From CAZVEE01 sp964625525 (GTDB lineage: Bacteria; Pseudomonadota; Alphaproteobacteria; JAJFIK01), in the NCBI GenBank assembly GCA_964625525.1, contig CAZVEE010000099.1, positions 1-12,224 on the forward strand: a stretch of 12,224 bases of DNA, in the 5' to 3' direction. A program made the translations under genes and the position numbers. Positions within the stretch are counted from its first letter, which is position 1. Every line of letters starts with the position of its first letter. Shown here in pieces: positions 6,519 to 12,224 of the stretch. Under the pieces are notes generated by a model. That model ran no database searches. It had not been told where the DNA came from and saw only the letters and a program-made list of their open reading frames with translations.

Positions 6519-8210
6519 TCAGTCGTGCGGGAACGGCCATGGTGCCGCTGCAACATCGACGGCCATGACGCGCAGTGTCCCGCCCCCACTTTGGCCCGCC
6601 GGAGACCGGATGGGATCGTTCCGGGTATTTGCGTGGGTGGCCCGCCAATCAAATCGGAAACGCCCGGGGGTCGTGTCCAAGCAGGCAATCTGCGACGTGC
6701 CGCTCCTTGTGAAGGAGCCAACCTGAAGCCGCTGATTGGGGCCGGAACATGGCGGCGCGAGGTCGTCGTGGTTTGGCGCTGCGCCGTCCCAGTCACCGCG
6801 CCCGTTGGATTGCCATTGACCACCGAAGGGACTGTCGCTTCCCCGGATCTCGTTATAGGCAATCGTGACCGTACGCGAACTTTCCGTGTAGCACATCATA
6901 TCCGACTTTGCATCCTCGTCGAACCGCCCCACGAACAACCGCGCTCCCTCGTGGAAGCACCATGCCATGCGCCGGCTCCAGTCCGCAGTGGCAGGATTCC
7001 CCAGACGACCGTCTGCAGCCGTATAATTCACCCATTTGCGGCCACTGGCCGTGTCATGGCACAGCAGATCCGAGCGCCCATCGCCATTGAAGTCTCCTAC
7101 ATGCAGCTGGCCGCTATCATGACTGCAGAACCGCGTATCGAGAGTGTAATCGACACCGGCATAGTACGGGCTCGCCTCTTGAGCATAGTCGATCCACTTT
7201 CGGCCCGACCGCTGATCATGGCACAGGAGATCGGTCCGTCCGTCCCCGTTGAAATCTCCCACATGCAGCTGACCGGTATCATGACTGCAGAAAGCCGAGG
7301 GTTGGCGCGTATTGCGGCGAAGACCGCCCGCATCTATACCGAGGGCAACCGTGATGGACGTGCCCGGATCGAAGCAGATGGCATCTGGCCTGTCATCGCC
7401 ATTCACCTCGCCATAATACACGGCCATGCCGTCGCATTCGCCGGTAACCCCGATGTCGCTATTGACGTTCAAAGACCAGGCCAACATGGCGCGCAGAATA
7501 TCAGACCGCATGGGGGTTGGATCGGCGATGGCATTCTCCGTACCCCAATCGGCACTCGTCACACCGATAATCGCGCCTGCCCCTCCGACGGGCCCGACAA
7601 CGGTCGGACCGCCGGAGTCTCCCCGGCATGTCGCCTGGGCCGCAAGAGCGAGAGAGGAAACCGTCACGGCCCGCTTGGCCGCGGGGGCACTGCAAGCGGG
7701 AAACCCCCTTGAGACACCAAAGATGGTGTATCCCGACGTTGAAGCGGCCCGCTGAGGCGGCACGCCGATCGTTGCCGGAGTCACCTCGGTGACGGAGCTT
7801 GCGAGCAACACAATCGCCACGTCGTCCAGCCCGAGAACATCGCTGAACGGATAGACGGCCCGTGCCGGCGTGCGCATGGAGGCGGGATAGGTCGTGCCAT
7901 CCGCTGTCCGGGCAAAGCTGACACCGATATTCGCCCCACCATCCGCCAACGGATGATGGAGGAAGTCAAAGCAATGGGCTGCCGTCAGAACCACGTCGGG
8001 CGAGATCAGCGTGCCGGTGCACCGCCCGCCCCCCTGCGTGATCACCCATCCGATTTCCGGCCGCGCGGTCGTAATGGCTGCACCGGGCGCGGAGATGAGC
8101 GGACGCCGCACCTCCTCCTCACTGTCTTGCGCGCTGGCCGGGCTCTGTTGCGTCATGTCGAGGCCAGCCGCAATCAGCATGGCGGTTGCCGCGAGGATCA
8201 AGCGTTTCAT
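6519..8210 (-). CDS. Secreted trypsin-like serine protease with FG-GAP/VCBS repeats
   Basis: The 563-residue product begins with a Sec signal peptide (MKRLILAATAMLIAAGL...ASAQ). A chymotrypsin-fold S1 domain follows (about 38-245) with a complete triad: His79 in LTAAHC, Asp130 in GLDDVAIVLL, and Ser199 in TCRGDSGGP. The C-terminal half is built of FG-GAP/VCBS-like repeats with calcium-binding loops. Two repeats are nearly identical, with the core LHVGDFNGDGR(T/S)DLLCHD at about 315-332 and 369-386, exactly 54 codons apart. A degraded repeat (YYGEVNGDDRPDAICFD) precedes them and another (LQVGSFTRSGTSQIACLD) follows. Such repeats form beta-propeller blades, so the protein is likely exported with a propeller for substrate or surface binding. 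Many paired cysteines fit a secreted protein. GGAGGGGG about 10 bases upstream supports ATG 8210. It converges with folE2. Confidence 0.9.
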   Translation of the reverse strand: MKRLILAATAMLIAAGLDMTQQSPASAQDSEEEVRRPLISAPGAAITTARPEIGWVITQGGGRCTGTLISPDVVLTAAHCFDFLHHPLADGGANIGVSFARTADGTTYPASMRTPARAVYPFSDVLGLDDVAIVLLASSVTEVTPATIGVPPQRAASTSGYTIFGVSRGFPACSAPAAKRAVTVSSLALAAQATCRGDSGGPTVVGPVGGAGAIIGVTSADWGTENAIADPTPMRSDILRAMLAWSLNVNSDIGVTGECDGMAVYYGEVNGDDRPDAICFDPGTSITVALGIDAGGLRRNTRQPSAFCSHDTGQLHVGDFNGDGRTDLLCHDQRSGRKWIDYAQEASPYYAGVDYTLDTRFCSHDSGQLHVGDFNGDGRSDLLCHDTASGRKWVNYTAADGRLGNPATADWSRRMAWCFHEGARLFVGRFDEDAKSDMMCYTESSRTVTIAYNEIRGSDSPFGGQWQSNGRGDWDGAAPNHDDLAPPCSGPNQRLQVGSFTRSGTSQIACLDTTPGRFRFDWRATHANTRNDPIRSPAGQSGGGTLRVMAVDVAAAPWPFPHD

Positions 8211-8418
8211 CCGATAGTCCCCCTCCCCATGAAGTCCAAAATCGCCCTGTCAGACGCTCTTTGAACGCCACCACAGCGGTTCCGGCCTTGTTTTCTTCAA
8301 CCCCCACGGGACGGTAGCGCCGCAAATCGCCTCTGAGAAGCCATTTTGGGCAACATTGACGTGTTTCAGGCACAGTTTTCCCACTTTCATCACATGATCG
8401 TCTCCTTGTGTAAGCCGC

Positions 8419-8640
8419 TGAGCCAGCCGGTCGGCGCAAATCCGCGATGGTCTCCAGGATGCGGCGCATCAGATCGCGCGGCACCGCACCCTCGGCCATC
8501 TGGAAGACGGCATAGCGGGCGTGGGGAATGACCTTGGCCCCGATCTTCACGAGCGTCTCGCGCAAAGTGGTCAAGCACCATCACTCGACCTCTTGCGATA
8601 AGGTCTGCATACGTAGGAAATGGGACCTAAGGCGCACGTA
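8419..8640 (-). pseudogene. Remnant of an IS1380-family transposase C-terminus
   Basis: Minus-strand translation reads TLSQEVE, a TGA stop (8583-8581), then WCLTTLRETLVKIGAKV and HARYAVFQMAEGAVPRDL to about 8419. This matches the C-terminal end of IS1380-type transposases (WSLTTLREKL.KIGAKVV.HARYV.FQMAEVAVPR). An in-frame stop interrupts it and the remaining several hundred codons are missing, so it is a dead fragment. After LRRPAG the frame runs on open without family similarity. No IS1380 terminal repeat was recognised. Family assignment is from motif memory. Confidence 0.65.
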
Positions 8641-8662
8641 ATCGGAAAGTCATCCGGGGAAT

Positions 8663-8696
8663 GCCGTTTCAAGGATCTGATTTTGATTGAAACGGC
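8663..8696. repeat. Perfect 10-bp inverted repeat
   Basis: GCCGTTTCAA (8663-8672) and TTGAAACGGC (8687-8696) are separated by 14 bases. The right arm with two more bases equals the motif at 6335-6346 in inverted orientation. It may be a REP-like repeat, a scar of the mobile remnant or part of the phosphatase 3' region. Confidence 0.5.
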
Positions 8697-8708
8697 TCTC
8701 AAGACGAT

Positions 8709-8742
8709 CGCCCACCGGGGCCGTTACTGTCCCCGATGGGCG
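8709..8742 (-). terminator. Hairpin just downstream of the phosphatase gene
   Basis: CGCCCACCGGGG (8709-8720) and CCCCGATGGGCG (8731-8742) form a 12-bp stem with one mismatch and a 10-base loop, 17 bases after the phosphatase stop. It is the likely transcription end of that gene, although the T tract is missing. Confidence 0.6.
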
Positions 8743-8759
8743 CGGCGGTCCGTGGTCGC

Positions 8760-10328
8760 TTAGGGCGCGGGTGTCGTTTGCAGTGCGCCTGCGAATGCGG
8801 CGTTCATGACGTGGAACACCGCCGTGTTGTCAACGAAGTCGCCACCCCAGCCATAGGCATCTCCCCACAGCTTGCCCGCCTCCAGATCCGTGCGCGTGAA
8901 CTCGGCGAAGCGTTCGGCACCCACGCCGATGGCCCAAAGCGGCACCAGTTCGTTGGTGTGATTGGGCGAGGCGAATTGATAGCCCGGCAGTGTGCCGGCG
9001 CCGCGATCCTGCACCGCGAGATACTCATTGAACACATCTTCCGTGGGATCAAAGCGCGCGGCCGCCAGCGCCTCTTGGCTGCGGTCGGCCGCGACCGGCC
9101 CGCCCGTTCCGTTTGTCCAGGTGCCCTCGCCCCAGATGCCGCCGCATTCATGGTCGGAGGTGATGATCAGCAGGGTCTCATCCCAGCTTGAGTGCTCCTC
9201 CACCCACGCGATCACCGCGTTCACGGCCTCGTTGAAGGCCATCTGTTCTTCGATAAACCGAGGCATGTTGTTGGCGTGGCCCATCCAGTCAACGGCGCCC
9301 CCTTCCGACATCAGGAAGAAGCCATTTTCGTTCTGGCTCAAAACATTCAGGGCACCGATCGTCATGGTGGCGAGGTCTGGCACGGCCGCGTTATAGGCCA
9401 TGCCGGAGGGCGTGTCCGCATCGCTCAAATCGGTTCTGAGCGCCTGGAGCGTGGCACCGGCGCGCGCGACCCCAATCACCCGCGCGGGCACAGTCTCGCC
9501 CGTCGCCAAGGCCTCGAAATCTGCCTTGGCCTCGACAAAGGCAAAGCCGTTGAGGCCGGCGTCGCTGGTCAAGGTGGCGAAGGTCTCCGCGCCACCGACA
9601 AATTGGTAGGCGCTGTCTTCCTCGGGCTCGAATGGCGCGCCGCTATTGTCATAAAGCGGATGGCCCGCGCCCATAATGACATCCAGCTCGCTGCGCGCCA
9701 TTTCATTGAAAATCTCAACATAGTTGTCGCGCGAGCTGTTATGCGCGATGACCGCGGCGGGTGTCGCGTGGGACAGCATCACCGAGGCGACCGCACCGGC
9801 GGAGCGGCCCTGATCCATGGCGATCTGCGCGATGGTGCGCAGCTCGGTCGTGCCCGTCCAATCCACATTGACGCGGCCATTCGCCGTCTTGCGGCCCGCC
9901 ATGAGAGCGGTTCCGGCGGCCGCACTGTCTGTATACGTGGTATAGCGCTCTTTGACCGGCGCATAGTCATTGCGGAACGTGTTTTCAAAGCGCGTCCACC
10001 GGGTGGTCGGGTCATAGCCTTGCGCCACGGCCCCCGAGGCGCTGTCCACATCCGCCCCGCTGGGTAACACGTCACCGGCACGATCGATGAGATTGAGCGA
10101 ATCGTGGGCCAGTCCGTACACCACGGGCCGTGTCCCGTCGGGGCGGACCACCTGATAGGCCTGTTGCCCCGCGAGCCCCTGATAGTAATCCGTCGCCAGC
10201 CAGCCATTGAACCCGATGCCATCAGAGACCATCAGGATCACATTCTTGGCCCGAGGCTCTTCGGCGGCCGCTGGACCTGCGAGCGCAACGGCCAAAGCCA
10301 TTGCAAGAACCATCTTTCTCGGCGTCAT
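8760..10328 (-). CDS. phoA: Alkaline phosphatase, PhoA type, exported
   Basis: The 522-residue periplasmic phosphomonoesterase releases phosphate from organic phosphates. A Sec signal peptide (MTPRKMVLAMALAVALAGPAAA) is followed by the metal motif VILMVSDGIGF (Asp36). The nucleophile is Ser135 in YTDSAAAGTALMAGRKT. Further metal ligands are in SEGGAVDWMGHANN (Glu342, Asp347, His351), TSDHECGG (Asp392, His393) and SPNHTNE (His457). The full set marks a two-zinc, one-magnesium enzyme. It has a serine nucleophile and not a formylglycine, so the nearby FGE-fold gene is not its activator. AAGGGGA lies 6 bases before ATG 10328. The gene follows the broken TIR-FGE gene on the same strand after 62 bases. 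No Pho box was recognised. The symbol follows the family; orthology to E. coli phoA is not shown. Confidence 0.93.
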   Translation of the reverse strand: MTPRKMVLAMALAVALAGPAAAEEPRAKNVILMVSDGIGFNGWLATDYYQGLAGQQAYQVVRPDGTRPVVYGLAHDSLNLIDRAGDVLPSGADVDSASGAVAQGYDPTTRWTRFENTFRNDYAPVKERYTTYTDSAAAGTALMAGRKTANGRVNVDWTGTTELRTIAQIAMDQGRSAGAVASVMLSHATPAAVIAHNSSRDNYVEIFNEMARSELDVIMGAGHPLYDNSGAPFEPEEDSAYQFVGGAETFATLTSDAGLNGFAFVEAKADFEALATGETVPARVIGVARAGATLQALRTDLSDADTPSGMAYNAAVPDLATMTIGALNVLSQNENGFFLMSEGGAVDWMGHANNMPRFIEEQMAFNEAVNAVIAWVEEHSSWDETLLIITSDHECGGIWGEGTWTNGTGGPVAADRSQEALAAARFDPTEDVFNEYLAVQDRGAGTLPGYQFASPNHTNELVPLWAIGVGAERFAEFTRTDLEAGKLWGDAYGWGGDFVDNTAVFHVMNAAFAGALQTTPAP

Positions 10329-10390
10329 TTTCGTCCCCTTCCCATGTGCGTTCTCATCCCAAAGGGTAGTGCCCGATTATGACGCGTGTG

Positions 10391-11537
10391 TCACGGCCCC
10401 AGGGCCCGGCCGATCCCCCCTCCTGACGCCACACCGCGCCGCCCGCTCCGGCGGGTCGGGCCGGGGCGGACCGGCGCTCCGCTGTTCCAGGACCCACCGC
10501 GCAACGCCCGCATGGGGCTGTCCCGAGGGCCAGCCGGGTCGCGCATTGTTGCATCGGTGTAAACGCGCTGCACGTCGTCGCACCACTCCCAGACAGTGCC
10601 CAACATGTCATGCAGGCCCCAGGCATTGGGCGTCTTCTGGCCCACCGGCTGTGTCTGTCCGCCACTGTTTTCCCCGTACCAGGCCACGTCGTCCAGCGGC
10701 CCATAGCGGGCCGTCTGCGTCCCCGCCCGGCAGGCATATTCCCATTGCGCTTCCGTGGGCAGACCATAGGGCCGGCCTGACTGCTCCGATACCCAATCGC
10801 AATAGGCGCGGGCGTCATGCCAGGAGACCAGGATCACCGGCCGGCGGCCCCGCCCCCAATTTTGATCAGCCGGCAGATCCCGCCCGGTCTCCCGGCAGAA
10901 CACATCATAGTGCTCAAAGGTCACCGGATAGCGCGCCAGGGCACGCAGGCGCTCCAAATGCCGGTAGAGGATCGTGCCCCGCGCCTCCCCGCCCATGGCG
11001 AGCGCCCGGGTGAGCTGCTTCGGCGCCTCCAGCACTTTGGCGATGAGGCGGTCATCATTGGTGTGCTTGCGGATCGCCTCGGCCGCCCGTTCAAACGCGG
11101 CCATGGCCGGCCAGAAGGCCGCATCCAGCGCATCGTCCTGGCGCGTCTTGGGCAACAGCGCTTTCAACGCCGCCACCACCCCCTGCCAGCGCGGGTCCTA
11201 GACATTGCCGTCCCAGACCGACAGATCGGTGCACTGGATTTGATTGAAGCCGAGCGGCTGCTCGACGCCATCCAAGCTCACCGGGACCATGCAGCCGCGC
11301 GCCTTGGCCGCGTCCGCCTCCTCCCAGACCCATTGCGCTTCGATGGAAGCCTCGGTCCAGACCACCAGCACCGCCGGCACACTGTCCAGCATATCCGCAA
11401 GCCGCGTACGCCAGACCGCGCCCGGCGGGTTGTCCTGGTCCCAGGTGACCGGCACCCCCCTCGCGGATCAAAAGATTCCGCAGAACCGCAACCCGCTCCA
11501 GGTCCTCCCGAGCATAGCTGATGAAAATCGCTGTCAT
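10391..11537 (-). pseudogene. TIR-FGE (SUMF1) domain gene, broken by frameshift and stop
   Basis: From ATG 11537 (GTGAGG just upstream) the frame gives a TIR domain start, MTAIFISYAREDLERVAVLR. Near 11460 a run of six Gs (six Cs on the plus strand, 11455-11460) shifts the frame by +1. With five Gs the protein would continue REGVPVTWDQDNPPG and finish the TIR domain, including the WVWEE region that should carry the catalytic Glu. The frame then meets TAG at 11198-11200 after SVWDGNV and continues in the same frame as DPRWQGVVAALKALLP to 10391. The second half is a formylglycine-generating-enzyme (SUMF1) C-type-lectin fold, with SWHDARAYCDWV, GLPTEAQWEYACRAG, GLHDMLGTVWEWCDD and RGGSWN, ending IGRALGP. 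The paired catalytic cysteines of true FGE are absent, so the domain probably binds ligands. Intact relatives are TIR-effector conflict proteins. The total of 1147 bases fits one inserted base. A sequencing error could explain the frameshift but not the stop. Confidence 0.8.
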
Positions 11538-11756
11538 GCATCCTCACCGCTGAGATCATGCGCCATTGCGCGGTAACTTACACGGTGGGGCTGTGGGGGA
11601 ACAGGCGTCTCATGCACGCCGCGGTGATCCCCATCGGCGTCCAATCCGATCAAGCCGTTCGCCCTCGCAGACTTTCGGGGCCGGGCTTGGCATGGTTAGA
11701 TGACCGCCCGCATCACCAATGCTGTGTGCTCACCATCAACAAGGGTCAGGGTAGAC
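11538..11756. other. Intergenic region upstream of TIR-FGE and the membrane-protein gene
   Basis: These 219 bases separate two divergent genes and should contain both promoters, but I see no clear -35/-10 pair. A plus-strand frame starting at 11558 runs through it into the next gene in a wrong frame and has no domain signature. Confidence 0.4.
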
Positions 11757-12158
11757 ATGTCTCAATCAAGAATGGTCATACCGTGGTGGCTCACGGTCAT
11801 CATCATCCTGGAAACCCTGCCCATGTTTATCGGGCCGGTTGTCGCCCTATCCTTACCGGGGTTCATGGGTGGGCCGGGTGCGGAGGAGATCAACCAAGCC
11901 GCCTATATCTACGCCGCCCGAAACTTCGCGGTTGGCACCGCTTTCATCATCGCATTCGCGCTTAGAAGTGCGCCGATGCTCTTTATTTTAATTTTCATTC
12001 GGCTCTTCACAGATCTGATTGATCTGCCCACGCTCTTATATTTTGGACTCTCGTCCAATCCGGCGATTTCCATCTCGATTTTCGTGTTTCTCTACTACAT
12101 CCCGGCCGTGTTCGCCTTGTGGTATCTGTGGCGTCAGATGACCAGCCAACCGCACTAG
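11757..12158 (+). CDS. Small four-helix integral membrane protein
   Basis: The 133-residue product has four hydrophobic segments: about 6-32 (MVIPWWLTVIIILETLPMFI), 47-67 (YIYAARNFAVGTAFIIAFAL), 69-92 and 100-125. It ends in a short basic tail, LWRQMTSQPH. The layout of an N-terminal helix, then AARNFAVG and a three-helix core resembles small DoxX/DUF4267-like membrane proteins, but I cannot name a family or function. ATG 11757 was chosen because AGGG lies 5 bases upstream and the first helix follows at once. ATG 11700 would add 19 unrelated residues. Its stop is only 12 bases from the second IS end, so it may rely on or be cut off from downstream sequences by that insertion. Confidence 0.75.
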   Translation: MSQSRMVIPWWLTVIIILETLPMFIGPVVALSLPGFMGGPGAEEINQAAYIYAARNFAVGTAFIIAFALRSAPMLFILIFIRLFTDLIDLPTLLYFGLSSNPAISISIFVFLYYIPAVFALWYLWRQMTSQPH

Positions 12159-12170
12159 GCCCTGACAGTC

Positions 12171-12197
12171 TGAACCGCGCCGGGTTTGTCGGAGGCT
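12171..12197. repeat. IS3-type left terminal inverted repeat (27 bp)
   Basis: It is the exact reverse complement of 174-200, as checked base by base. It starts with TG, as IS3-family left ends do. Confidence 0.9.
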
Positions 12198-12224
12198 CCA
12201 ACTCCTGAGAGGATGGAGCCATGA
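12171..12224 (+). mobile_element. Left end of a second IS3-family copy (truncated by window end)
   Basis: The element begins TGAACCGCGC at 12171 with a 27-bp terminal repeat. A ribosome-binding stretch (GAGAGG, 12207-12212) follows, and ATG 12221 is the likely start of OrfA, of which only ATGA is in the window. ATG 12213 meets a stop after three codons and is not a start. Because the first copy reads rightward to its end at 200 and this copy also reads rightward, the two are direct repeats. Confidence 0.85.

Noticed and set aside
6525..7712. 395-codon plus-strand open frame
   Set aside because: It lies fully antisense to the S1 protease gene, whose triad and repeats are unmistakable. Its own translation has no domain and it arises from GC-rich codon bias.
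9192..10067. 291-codon plus-strand open frame
   Set aside because: It is antisense to the alkaline phosphatase gene and has no recognisable motif.
10207..11013. 268-codon plus-strand frame, Pro/Arg/Ala-rich
   Set aside because: Its composition is typical of a shadow frame, and it overlaps phoA and the FGE domain on the other strand.
8760..11537. FGE next to an alkaline-phosphatase-superfamily enzyme as an activator-substrate pair
   Set aside because: The phosphatase has a serine nucleophile with the PhoA motif TDSAAAGT and no sulfatase Cys/Ser-x-Pro-x-Arg motif, and the FGE domain lacks the catalytic cysteine pair.
11558..11965. 135-codon plus-strand frame upstream of the membrane protein
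   Set aside because: It overlaps the four-helix membrane protein in another frame, and its translation has no hydrophobic or domain pattern.
201..12170. Target-site duplication between the two inner IS flanks
   Set aside because: The inner flanks (CAG after 200, GTC before 12171) do not match, and they need not do so in a composite arrangement. Only the outer flanks, outside the window, are informative.

Overview
The window looks like a chromosomal or accessory segment from a GC-rich alphaproteobacterium. The lineage is inferred from the style of the proteins: a Tat-type lipoprotein M48 protease, a long FolE2, and alphaproteobacterial IS3 and IS1380 sequences. A marine Hyphomonadales/Maricaulales-type organism would fit, but I cannot prove it from the sequence. 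The most striking structural feature is at the edges. The window opens in the 3' end of an IS3-family transposase gene, whose element ends at 200. It closes in the left end of what appears to be a second copy, starting at 12171. The two visible ends carry the same 27-bp terminal inverted repeat without mismatch and point in the same direction. About 12 kb (201-12170) is therefore framed like a composite transposon or IS-bounded island.

Left part (201-2320). A visibly AT-richer orphan gene (321-1682) encodes a 453-aa protein of unknown function with a possible PD-(D/E)XK nuclease signature near its N-terminus. It is followed by about 640 bases of decayed DNA. This holds a perfect 18-bp palindrome next to a good -10 box and the first ~34 codons of an antirestriction (ArdA-like) protein that then loses all similarity.

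Middle (2321-8210). Five intact genes of ordinary GC-rich character follow: a small NTF2/SnoaL-like protein, a Tat-type M48 metalloprotease lipoprotein, an exported metallo-beta-lactamase-fold hydrolase (minus strand), the divergently transcribed folE2 (GTP cyclohydrolase IB), and an exported trypsin-like protease carrying calcium-binding FG-GAP/VCBS repeats (minus strand). Hairpins and a canonical rho-independent terminator lie between the convergent pairs.

Right part (8211-12170). A remnant of an IS1380-family transposase precedes an exported PhoA-type alkaline phosphatase (minus strand). Upstream of it on the same strand is a TIR-FGE/SUMF1 (C-type-lectin-fold) gene broken by a +1 frameshift in a six-base homopolymer and by an in-frame TAG. 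A small four-helix membrane protein gene then runs up to the second IS end, leaving only 12 bases between its stop and the element.

The functional themes are envelope or secreted hydrolases (M48, MBL, S1, PhoA), folate/queuosine precursor synthesis (FolE2), and conflict-type genes: a possible nuclease, an antirestriction remnant and the broken TIR-FGE. The conflict-type genes and the decay sit close to the two IS borders, and the housekeeping-like genes are central. I see no CRISPR array, tRNA or rRNA.
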